A stretch of DNA of 64,000 nt, taken from the NCBI GenBank assembly GCA_016808115.1, contig JAEQBH010005397.1, positions 43,116-107,115 of the forward strand, in the 5' to 3' direction. Position 1 is the first letter of the stretch, and each line of letters begins with the position of its first letter. A model generated the notes under the pieces. The model did not search any database, was not told the origin of the DNA, and worked only from the letters and a program-made list of their open reading frames with translations. This DNA is from Tetrastigma voinierianum (taxonomy: Eukaryota > Streptophyta > Magnoliopsida > Vitales > Vitaceae). Shown one piece after another: positions 12,032 through 21,962 of this stretch. The translations under genes and the position numbers were made by a program.

Positions 12032-14727
12032 TGACCAATACGGGCTAAAGTATTCAAGTGGTTTTCAATTATGAACCGATTATCGGTTCCCGCGAAGGTT
12101 AGGTTTTAAAGAGTTAGTACTCGACTACTTGATTAATTCACTATTTGACTTCGTAGTCGATTGTGAAATTACCAAACTAATCTAAAATAAAACTAAACAA
12201 AAACAATTAATGTCCTATGAGAATCTGAACATGCACTCAGATACCAGAAAAACTACTTGTATAGAATTAGGGTTGATTACCATATACGGTGTTTCATGTC
12301 TTGTCTTTTTAAAGCGGCGGTTGATCATATTCAATTGGTCCTAGGAATTGTCTGAGATCCCACTCTTGTGTTTCCCTTGTTTTCATTATTAGCTACTGTC
12401 GATTACGTCCTTCTAGGTCGTTAATACGATACCACTGTGCACATTTTTTTCTAAAGCTCTATTGGTCACTATTACGTTCTTGCAATAGAGTGACCCAGAC
12501 TAATCTCAGATTGGTCACTGTTATGTTCTTTCAATCCTTGTATTGTACTTAATGTCCCCTCCTAGTGAAATCCACCCAGCACTAGACTTTTCTAATTTTC
12601 TAGGTCTCTTTAACTAGGTTATTTAGCATTCCAAGTGATTAAATCTCACTTAAGAGAATTAGAGTTAGATTTAAGGGCTTAGTTCCCGTGTCACTAGGAA
12701 TACCCTTGTAAAAGGATTGAAGATCCAATTCTCAACAAGATTTAATCAATTAAAACCATAATCATCCATAGATATAACACTAAATTCAACAAATCAAGCA
12801 TATACCAACCAATCAATCAAAGATTAGACAAACATTTACACCACATTTGATAATCAACCCTATAGATGTTTAGCCTAACATTTCAGCTAATAAGATCTAC
12901 AAATTCATATCTAAGATAAACATGAAATTGCAAAAATTAAAGAAGAGAGAAGGATTAGAAATACAAAACAGAGCAATAAGCCTTGAATGATTGAAAATCC
13001 TCACTCCAAGCTAAAATACTTGTTAAAAAGGTTGTATTTTGTAGTAGTCTTTAATTGCAAACAGAAAATTGCACAACACAAAGCTGAATCTAACAAAAAC
13101 TGGAAAAATAAAGGATAAAAACTCTCAAGAGAGGAGGAACCCTAAAGGAGAGCCTCTCTCTATCAATATTTGAATCCTAAATCCAAAAGAAGAATGTCAT
13201 ATATATACACCTTGAAAACTGGTCAAAAAATGGGCCTAAAAATCGAAAATAAACTTGGGCGTGCCGATCTTGATCGTAAACTAATAGTGACCTCATAGAA
13301 ATAGGCGCCATAGTTGTAGCCAGGAAGTTCTTCCACGGTGTGACACAGGTCCGACCTTCACGAATGACTTCAAAATAGTCTTATGGTCAAAGCGACTTTG
13401 GTGTGACCTCATCGAGAGTTCGTCTGCTTGCAGGGGTGGTCTCTTATGTGGTGCGATTGGCTGATTGTTTCTTTGTGTGACTTTGTTGATCTCTTGTGGT
13501 TGCGACCGTGAGTGTTTCAAGTCACGACTAAGGTCTCTTTTCAGCCTATTTCCCTTACTTCTTCACCAACTTTCTTGCTTCTTGTCTTGTTTTCTTCATT
13601 TATATAAAATACACACATTTAGAGGGTTAGATATGAAAACAACTAAAAGGAGTGCTTAGTTAGCTCCAAAATGGTAGATTATGCTATGTTTTACACTAAG
13701 AAAAACTAACCTAAAGTACTCTTAACACTTATCTCTAACCCAAGGTTCCTAATTAGGTTCTTTCGATCAGTTGGAAAGAGATATATCTTCATCTATACTG
13801 GATGAAAGTTGTAGACTAACTATCCGATGCGCCTACTGGGTATACCAAGTTCCTATGGGTCTAAAAGATTAAGAGACTCATATAGGAGTACTCTTAGGTC
13901 CACTTAACAACTAGAGGCATCGCCTTCTAGGCTTGATAAACTCAACCTATTTGGGAGTTTTTCACAACTCAGTCAATGTACCTTTGAGATGAAGTTAGTA
14001 TCTCTTGATCACCCTTAAAATTTGTGCCTTGGGTCGGCGTTTATCCCCAAGAAGTAATATTACTCACTCATTCTAGGGTTTAGAGAAGCCATAGATAGAG
14101 ATAAAACTCGTTCAAGCATGAAAATAAACTGAACCTTTTACTAAAAGATTAAAAGAAAAATTACAATCTAAGAAATTTGTAGCAATCAACTCTCTACATG
14201 TTTTTTTATCAATTCTCCCTCTACTTATAGATGTAAATCCAACCCTATGACCATCCAATGCAAATTACAAAGTTTTTTTAATTGTTTAAAACTCTTTTGG
14301 GAGTCTAAAAATGGAAGGAAATAAAAATCGGATCGGGTTAGGATGGAAAAATACAAATTTTCTTTCAAACTTGGATGACAACGAAAATTCGCAGCAAAAA
14401 ATTCGCTTTCACATTGAGTGAGAGCCAGTATGTGTTTGGATGCTTTTTCTTGTGTTCTTTCCTCTTTTGAGCCTTCAACCAGGTCCCAAACTCGTCTTGA
14501 AACTTGAGTGAAATGTCAGTAGATGTCCTGATTCTCTACTCCTTTCTCAATGAGTTGCAAAAGTACCTAAAAAGCTTCAATATGCACAAACTTCATGGAA
14601 ACATTGGTAACTTTGCTTGTGGGATCAACAATTTGCATAATTGGTTAATTCAGTATAATTACTGCTAAAAAAGGCACGAAGATATATAAATTAAGCCCTT
14701 GAAAATGCCACTTTTTAGTAGTTATCA
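12032..14727 (-). mobile_element. Element K 3' LTR (Athila-like)
   Basis: The minus strand begins at 14727 with TGATAACTACTAAAAAGTG, directly preceded by the purine-rich tract TTGGTTGGGGATG. It ends at 12032 with TTGGTCA. A TATA-like box lies at about 14230-14224. The last 50 bp contain the CGCGGGAACC-type text seen near the ends of Athila-like LTRs. The length (about 2.7 kb) suits a large Athila-type LTR. The frames at 13293-13659 have no recognisable protein content. Confidence 0.7.
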
Positions 14728-16095
14728 CATCCCCAACCAACTTATTGCTAATCTCTTAGCAATGGAAAAAGCGAAATTGAAGGAAAACTAACTAAAGCAA
14801 TATAAAAACCTAAACAAAAGCAAAACAAACCAAAATAAACTATATGAAACAAATCAAACAAAACAAATATGGAGTTATGAAGATGCTACATTTATCCAAA
14901 AGGCATTAAAGAAGATCTAAGTAAACATGAGCTTTGTCGGGATCCTAAGGTGTTTATCCTTTCTAATGGACAAGGTCTCCAATGGTGTGGTGAACAAGGT
15001 ATAGTTGTCCCCAAGTCCTCACTCAACCTTTCTAAGTGAACCTTGTTGTTTAATGTGACTAGTTCCTAAGTATAGGCATAAGACCAAATCTCCCCCCAAC
15101 CAAACACGACTCACCTTGTAAAATAAATGATGAACTAGAGTAGGCTAAGAACACACTTTTTATTGGATAACTAAAACTAGCCTGGAGGAGTGCAATACCA
15201 AGGGTATCTCGAGAAGTGTCCATGTAGTAGGGATCCATCGATGGCTCCCCACCAGTTGGTTAAGGGCATTGGGCATTAAGTTCTCCTTGGACTTCACCTC
15301 GAATACTCAACTAAAAATCCAAGGCACTTACATGTGAAATTAACCCATCTTATGTCCCATGTAGCGAGCAGTGAAGTTAATGACTCTCAGTCAGTTGGCT
15401 TAGGGCATTGGGCTTTGAAAGGCTCACCTCGAGCCTGGCCGTCGATTGGATTATCACTTGGCCTCTTTAGCCTCTCTTTTGAAGGTGTCCCAACACAATT
15501 AAAGTCATATATAATTCACAAAGGATGAGTGAGTTCAGAAGCGAGTGTCGACACCTGAACATATATTCAAGGGGTCTAGTGTGTTCATTTTGTGGCAAGT
15601 TTAAAAAATAAGTAGTCAAGTGAAAAGCATAGGGACTTTCATAACCAAGTTGCCCACAACCACTAGATCCTTAAATCCAAGATCAACTAAATGCAACAGT
15701 ATCCCAACTTTTTTGCTAGTCTATAAAGCTCAACAACAATACCTAATGAAATAATTAAAAAAACAAAAAACAAATCATGCAATAAAAAACAAGGCTAAAT
15801 TCACTAATCTCTCTCAATCAAGCAATGTGTATGGCAATTAGATATCAAATATAGCCCATATCCATCCCCCCAACCAAACCTAACAATTTCCTCAATGTTT
15901 CAATCAAAGAAAAATATGAGGGAAATTACCTCCTCTTGAAGTATCTTTGGAACTTTGTATGAATCCAAAAACTTAGAGAAGTGGGAAGGAATTTGGAAGT
16001 AATAATGCTAAGAACCCAAAAGACACATTAGGGAGAAAAATTCATTATGTAATATATGATTTGCGAAAGATCAACATGTGCTTTTGTGAAATCCG
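14728..16095 (-). mobile_element. Element K post-pol non-coding region
   Basis: On the minus strand this is the region between pol and the 3' LTR of an Athila-like element. TTGAGGAAATTGTTAGGTTT followed by TTGGGGGGATGG near 15895-15865 matches the usual text after Athila pol. Two copies of a conserved block lie at 15221-15280 and 15359-15418; the same block occurs in elements D and H. No pol sequence is left, because the element is cut off near 16095 by LTR-like sequence M. Confidence 0.65.
15221..15418 (-). repeat. Duplicated post-pol block in K
   Basis: Two units (15221-15280, 15359-15418) share, on the minus strand, CAATGCCCTAAGCCAACTG, then a GAGTCAT/GAGCCAT core, then a CTACATG end. Units of the same design occur at 37830-37879 and 37981-38032 (element D) and at 62096-62146 and 62249-62307 (element H). 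Confidence 0.75.
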
Positions 16096-16099
16096 CCAT

Positions 16100-16430
16100 T
16101 AATATATAATTTGAGTATCATTGGGAGCAATTTTGGACCCCTTCGTTGGGATTAGTTAGGTAAAGTCATAACCGTAGGTTTTTTTTAGTGATTTCTTGAG
16201 TCATTGTTGTTAGGTTAATAATTGCATGCTAGTTAGCTTAGTTTGAATCTTTTCCATATTTTCAGTCATCCAAAATAGAGCCTAGGCTAAATTAGAATAG
16301 GTAGTTAATAGGCCAATCCTCGTGGGTTCGACACTCTTATCATTATATTACTTGTACACGATGCGTGCAATTGCGCACTTAGGCAATTCATATTTTATAT
16401 ACATGTTTTGTGCCTTTATCAACAAATAAG
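16100..16430 (+). mobile_element. LTR M: 3' end fragment
   Basis: The plus strand carries GGGATTAGTTAGG near 16150, then CCAATCCTCGTGGGTTCGAC near 16313-16332, then ATTACTTGTACACGATGCG. This is the usual last 200 bp of an Athila-like LTR. It is homologous to the end of LTR L but in the opposite orientation. The start of M cannot be placed. Confidence 0.55.
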
Positions 16431-16439
16431 GTCGATGAT

Positions 16440-17720
16440 TTTGTAGGTGAGAAAAGGGGAATAAATAAGAACTTTTCCTAAGAAAGAACAACATGGAGAA
16501 GTCTCAACATGATGGATGATAGGCCTGAGAAACATGTAATTATAAATTGCTATGTTGTAGTGCCTTTTTATCATTCAATAATAAAGTAAGTAAGTACTTC
16601 ATTCCCATGAGGATTGGTTGTGAAATACGTGTCTCGTTTAAGCTGTGGATGTCGAAAATCTTTTGAATAAAAGCAAAAATTAAATAAAGAAAACCTAAAC
16701 TAAAAGCTAAAACCTAGGGTTTGGCTCCACCTAGCTAATCCCAATGGATATGATTTGAAAATTAACCTAATGATGTTTAAATCCTAAATTGATGGTAGGA
16801 TTCACTAAGGTACAAGTCGATCTCTCTCGAGCATCGACAAGCTAACCCTAAAATAAGCTATATTGCCTCTCGGCCTCAAACCCTCAAAGTTAAGGTTTCC
16901 TTAAGCCCAAGAACCCTAAATGCCATGTAAAACTTGTAGTATCCCTCTACTCATGGGTGAGATTAGATGATATTCTACCCATGTCCTTAGTTCTCATCCA
17001 TATGAGTCTCAAATCGAAAGCTAAAACAAGCAAATGGTGATCAAGCATTCACAAGTGATTAATGTAGAGAATAATATTCACTGAAAGCAATATAAACTCC
17101 ATTTTAGAAATAAAATAAATCCATCGTTTTTAGCATTGATTACATCAAAATTGTAGAAAACTAAATTAAATTATCTAGAGAGAAGAAAAGAAAAATAAAA
17201 GAAAGAGAAATAGAGAAAACTCGGGTTACAGATGAGTTGTTGTCATCTTCGCGATCTCTCGTCGAAGCTCGCCTTTAAGCTCAGTCTCCAATCCCGAGAC
17301 TTAACCTTAGGAGCCCTAAGGTGTCTCCATCGTTGAAGAATTCCTCTCTTCCGTCGTCTTTCTTCCGTCCCCCCTCTTGATTAGATGATCCCCAGGTTAT
17401 ATGATCAAAGAGTTTCTCCCGCCTCCTCAATGATTCCTTTGCAAGTTAGGGCTTCCTTTTTATTGAATGTGTGATGGGATTAATGGATGGGCTTCAGAGA
17501 CATTTAGGGGTAAGAATGGCGCCTAAGAGTGAGATTTGGCATCAAGACTTGAGATTGGCACCTAGGCTTTAGATTGGCATGTGGGATGATGCCAAGGTGT
17601 CAAATTTGATTTTGGATGATGCCCAGGTGTCAATTTGGGTTGTGATTGACGCCTTGGCATGCTAGAAGCCCTTCTGCAAGCTGCTACTCATCACTGGTTC
17701 ACGCCTCTACATGACAGGGC
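16440..17720 (-). mobile_element. LTR L: Athila-like LTR, inverted relative to M
   Basis: Read on the minus strand, repeats lie near the start (17665-17515). They are followed by a pyrimidine-rich 5' UTR-like part (17430-17180) and a long AT-rich part. The end text ACCAATCCTCATGGGAATGA lies near 16614-16595. Its GGGATTAGCTAGG and CCTAGGTTTT text matches M. The L and M 3' ends face each other across a short gap. No internal coding sequence is attached. Confidence 0.55.
17515..17665. repeat. GGCAT/GATGCC short tandem repeats in LTR L
   Basis: Five to six irregular units of about 25-30 bp built on GATTGGCAT and GATGCCCAGGTGTCAA. Confidence 0.65.
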
Positions 17721-17760
17721 CTCCTTATCTTTGCTTTACTTCTCCAGCAAAGGCCATTCT

Positions 17761-18953
17761 TGATGCATACAATCTCATTCTTGAGCCCTATTTATTGTAT
17801 GTTTTGAGCACTTTTTGTATACTAATCAACCAAATTAACCCAGGTTACGTTGAGGTCTGGCACTCTCTTGATCGCATTTTGTGGCTAATTTGTAGTTTTG
17901 CAAGGCTGTTTATACCCCGAATTTATTAGTGAATTAAGCATGAAGAATTGGTGAACTCGACATGCGGTCCAATCGAAGGAAAGAAGAATGAAGAGCAAGA
18001 AATTGGAAGCTACGAAAATTGCGTAGGGTGTGAAATTTTCTCGAAGTGCGAAAGTACCCAACACATGAAACTTTTGTCAGTTGACCCACTTTTGACCAAG
18101 TTTTTATGGTACACCCTAGAAATGCCCTTCACACTGTATTGAGTAGTTTAGATATTTTGTAATTTGCTCTTCTCAGACATATATAAAAATTTAAGGCTGT
18201 TAGAGGGGACTTTTTCATTTCTGCATTTTACATACAGAGCACTGGGTGGGAGTTTTCCCGGTTATTTTCTTTTCTCTCATTTTCTTATCTTCCACTTTCA
18301 TTGCAGAAACACCCTTTGAGGATGACAACTCAAGGGATGGTTGGCTAAACCTCCTTTATCCCTGAAGAGGAGGGCTACGGGGCTATAGTTTTTAAGGTAA
18401 AATGATGTTTTTAACGCAAGCATTTATTTCCATTAATGTTTCTATCTCTCATTCTAGGTTTAAATCCCTTAGATCTACCTTGATTGACTAGTATTTGGTA
18501 ATCTTTTAGGAGTTCGATTGGATGGTTGCTAGATCACGAGATCAGTTGGATGCCATCTATTTGTGCTTTGTAGGGTGGGTCGAGGAGATATGTTTTCCTT
18601 TGTCGGGGGTATTAATGTCAATAAATGCTATATTTCAAAGGAAAATATTTAGGAGTTCGGTTTTATAGCCAAATGAGAGACCCGGTTCGGGAAATGACTA
18701 TAGAGTCATCCTCCTGCTTGAGGATGACCATTAATTCGAGTTTATCTTCGAGTCTGAGCCATTCACCTCTTGTTTTTACAACACACCCCTTAATTGAAGT
18801 AAAATTCACCTTTTGAGCCATTTGCAAATCATTTGAAGAAAAACCCATCACAATGTTTGACAGAATACTATCTTTGCTTGGTAGCTATGCTAAACAGTAG
18901 GAGGAATTAGGTTATAAATTTGTTAATTAGGCACCTACGGCTATATCGAATCA
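17761..18953 (+). mobile_element. Element E 5' LTR
   Basis: It starts TGATGCATAC and ends GAATCA, two bases before the PBS. It aligns along its length with the D LTRs: GTTTTGAGCA near 17807, TTGATCGCATTTTGTGGCTAA near 17870, a TATA box (TATATAAA, 18180-18187), the GAGGATGACAACTC hairpin near 18320, and GGAATTAGGTTATAAA near 18905. Length is about 1.19 kb. Confidence 0.8.
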
Positions 18954-18955
18954 AA

Positions 18956-18966
18956 TGGCGCGGATT
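18956..18966 (+). other. PBS of element E (tRNA-Asp type, degenerate)
   Basis: TGGCGCGGATT follows the LTR end by two bases. The first six bases match the 3' end complement of plant tRNA-Asp (TGGCGCCGTT); the rest has decayed. Confidence 0.7.
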
Positions 18967-19149
18967 CGCAGTGTGGTGCCTTACTTTATTTTTCTAATGG
19001 GTTCCTTTGTTAGGTTGATTCAATTTTTATACTATCCATATACAATTTCTATCTTTAATTTTTTTTTTGCTAATATTAACCTTTTTGGTAGCCTGTTTTG
19101 TTTTTGTCTCTTGTTGTGTTTTGTGCAGTTTTCATAGGAGTTTAGGCCT

Positions 19150-20560
19150 CTTGGGATAGGAACCACAATGACGGATAAAGGCTTGATGCTCCACAAGAGC
19201 GAGTTGTGAAGTGAGCATGCATAGTGGTCAGATGGAGCCTCCACGAGGCAGCCAAAGCCAACGGGGGTTCCACGAAGTCGTGCATTTAGATCAATGAGGG
19301 ATCATATACATCCTCCAAGGGTATGTGCACCCTCGTGCATTGTGCCTCCTGTTGAAGACTTGATTGTTAGACCCTACCTAGTGCCTCTACTCCCAACCTT
19401 CCATGGAATGGAAAATGAAAATCCATATATGCACATCCGGGAGTTTGAGGAGGTCTACAACACATTTAAGGAGGGTGTCACTGATATGGATCTAGTGAGG
19501 TTAAAAGTCTTTCCACTGACTTTGAAGGACAAGGCAAAAATATGGCTCAACTCTTTTAGGCCAAGGTCCATTAGAAACTGGGCTGAATTGCAAGCTGAAT
19601 TTTTGAAATTTTTTTTCTCCACACATAGAACCAACAGTCCTAAAGAGGCAGATTTACACCTTTGCAGTCCATGAAAATGAGAAATTCTATCGGTCTTTGG
19701 GAAAGTGTTGGAAACCATTAGTGCACACTTGTCGCATGGCTTTGACTATGGTTGCTAGTAAACCATTTCTATGATGGGATGTCCCTTACCATGAAGCGAG
19801 TTGTTAGGAAACTATGTGGAGGGACTTCATGAGTAAAAATCCGAGAAGAAATGCATGGATTTCTACGAATTATGTGGTCGAGACATCCAAAGCATGGGAT
19901 GAACCAAACCCCAGAGAGCTAGAGAGGATGAGACCTATAGCCAATTCAAGGGAAGGCATGTACTCACTTCCGGAGGATATGGAAATGAAGGCAAAGCTAT
20001 CCACCTTAGCTAGAAGGTTGGAGGAGCTAGAAATGAGAAATCAACATGAGGTACGGGTAGTAGCTGAGGCCCCTGTACACATCCAGCCTTGCTTCATTTG
20101 CCGGTCAGTCTGCAAGAGGAGCCATTGCCTTCTCCTTCAGTGAGGATATGATGGTTGAACAAGCCATCTTTGTGGGCTGATACAAGCCCACCAACCAATA
20201 CTTATAAATAACACATATAATCCTAATTGGAGAAACCATCCTAACCTCTCCTGGAAGCTAAACCCTTAAACATATGTACCCCCTGGTACAAGACTACAAT
20301 GTGGTTCCTCATCTCAACCACAGCCACCACCATCCTTATCTCCAGTTGTGCAAGCTATTCTAAATCTGAGCAAGGTTGTGGGAAATTTTGTAGAGGAGCA
20401 GAAGGCAGTCAATGTGCAATTGACTCAATGTGTAGAAAAGCTGACGGCCCGAATGTCGGTGTCGGAGAATCAAAGCGTAGAGCACTCTTAACAGCAGAAT
20501 GGATGGGCTTAAAAATGAAATGGCTCAAAAGTTTTACACCATGTAGTGTTCAATTTCAAG
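19150..20560 (+). pseudogene. Athila gag remnant of element E
   Basis: The best stretch is 19294-19674 and belongs to the Retrotrans_gag domain. It has LLPTFHGMENENPYMHI, LVRLKVFPLTLKDKAKIWL and NWAELQAEFLKFFF, which are hallmark blocks of Athila capsid. A frameshift leads to 19814-20143, with TSKAWDEPNP, MRPIANSREGMYSL and the helical LSTLARRLEELEMRN. NPNWRNHPN-like text near 20220 and a glutamine/proline-rich tail follow. In the family this protein forms the virus-like particle. At least three frameshifts and several stops disable it. The 3' end is lost to the insertion of F. Confidence 0.85.
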
Positions 20561-20567
20561 GTTGACA

Positions 20568-20845
20568 TGTAGCCTTGATACTCATTTTGTAAAATATATT
20601 AGAACAAAATAGTTTTAATATATGATTTTTTATAAGAGTGTTGTAATAAACTCTTAAGGACTATTGTGACATAGTCTTAGGTAATATTCTGAGTATGGTT
20701 GAAAGGGCTCTGTGGGACTACTTTTACTCCTAAATGACTCTTGGTGAATGAGACACGATAGTGTGGTATCGAGATATGCTATACCCACAGGTATTCCACA
20801 AGTTGACGGTTGATCAATAGGACCCCCGAGGTTTGGGGCGTCACA
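20568..20845 (+). mobile_element. Element F 5' LTR (short)
   Basis: A short segment between the E gag and a tRNA-Met PBS. It ends GGGGCGTCACA, four bases before TGGTATCAGAGC. The start is placed at TGTAGCC (568) because E gag-like text stops there, so the start is inferred. About 280 bp is short for a gypsy LTR. Confidence 0.5.
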
Positions 20846-20848
20846 ACG

Positions 20849-20860
20849 TGGTATCAGAGC
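20849..20860 (+). other. PBS of element F (initiator tRNA-Met)
   Basis: TGGTATCAGAGC is an exact 12-base match to the complement of the 3' end of plant initiator tRNA-Met. It is the standard primer site of chromoviruses and many copia elements. Confidence 0.92.
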
Positions 20861-21126
20861 TTAGGTATACAAACACGTAGGGCTTGGCGAGCATGGGTCT
20901 AGATCATGGCATTTATGGTGCATTTCATGTTTTATGCTCAATATGCTACATGATTGTGTGTTATGTGAATTATATACATGGTAAAATGTATATAGGAAAA
21001 GTTGAACACTAAGGTGAGAACATAATCTTAGGAGTTCGGAAAATGAATGAACGGAATAGTTCAGGATGTGATGTCTACTAGTGGTTGGTTGATGCACTAC
21101 TAGTTAGACTAGAAAAGTCTCAATTG

Positions 21127-21962
21127 CTATTTGACATGTAGATGGCAAGTCGGAAGAAAGTAGAGGAAGGGGCAGGGCGGTGGGCGAATATGACCCACTT
21201 TACCACCAGCCTTTGACCGATAAGCCTTCATAGAGGCTATTGGTGCTGCCATTGCTACTATTGCACAGGCAAGTGTAGCAGCTGCTACCATTACGAGGCT
21301 AGTGGCAGCCAGCCAAGGGTTAATAGCCTCCAAGGTTCAAGGCACATCGTCACTCGATATTTAGGGAGGAGGGATCAGATGATAAGGCGATCATTGGTTC
21401 GGTGAAGTGGAAAAGATGTTGAGGCTATGGAGATCACCTCAGTGCCACTGGAGATAAGACTAAGCGACATTCTAGCTAGAGTTATGGTGGGATTAGGTCG
21501 AGCCTTAGTCTTAGGAGACGTGCATTGGGGCTCTTCATGGAAAAGTATTTTTAGGCGTGCTCGACATGTAAGAAACAGGAGTTCTGGAATTGAGACAAGG
21601 AACTATAGCGGTGAATACGTGGCTAATTTTATTGAATTAGCCTGTTTCATTGATGACTATGTAGCCACGGACATGGCCAAGGTGAGAAAGTTTGAGGATG
21701 GACTGAAACTATCCATCCGAGAAAAAATTGTAGGACTTCTTCTACAAGATATGGACTCGATGGTCAGGACTGCTATGGCCATTGAGAGGGAGGTGGATGA
21801 TGTAGGAACATCCGGGATGCGGGTGTTGTTAAAGATAACAGGAGGGAGAGTCAACCTTCTTCTTCTAGCTGCGGAAAGTAGAGGACTTCTATTCCACGAG
21901 GTTTAAAGACAGTGCGTGGCTATCGGGGTCAAGGAACGGGTCAAGACTCCAAGCTAAACAGG
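21127..21962 (+). pseudogene. Chromovirus gag remnant of element F
   Basis: An alanine-rich N-terminal stretch lies near 21235-21330. Then come WFGEVEKM-like text near 21395 and a Retrotrans_gag region in the frame 21427-21906. The latter includes YVANFIELACFIDDYVATD, KVRKFEDGLKLSIREKIVG and MVRTAMAIEREVDD, strong blocks of chromovirus capsid. Two or more frameshifts precede them. The zinc knuckle expected next is absent because element C is inserted at 21963; the protease resumes at about 54568. Confidence 0.88.

Larger units (their letters stand above)
17761..20567 (+). mobile_element. Element E: Athila-like, 5' LTR plus gag, interrupted by F
   Basis: A complete 5' LTR, a PBS and a recognisable gag follow one another on the plus strand. 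The sequence then stops at 20567 inside the C-terminal part of gag, where the short LTR of element F begins. The remainder of E should lie beyond F and is not in the window. The LTR is of the same family group as D and H. Confidence 0.75.

Noticed and set aside
20849..20860. tRNA gene fragment
   Set aside because: TGGTATCAGAGC and the tRNA-Asp-like sites are short complements to tRNA 3' ends placed just after LTRs, so they are primer-binding sites. No cloverleaf is present.
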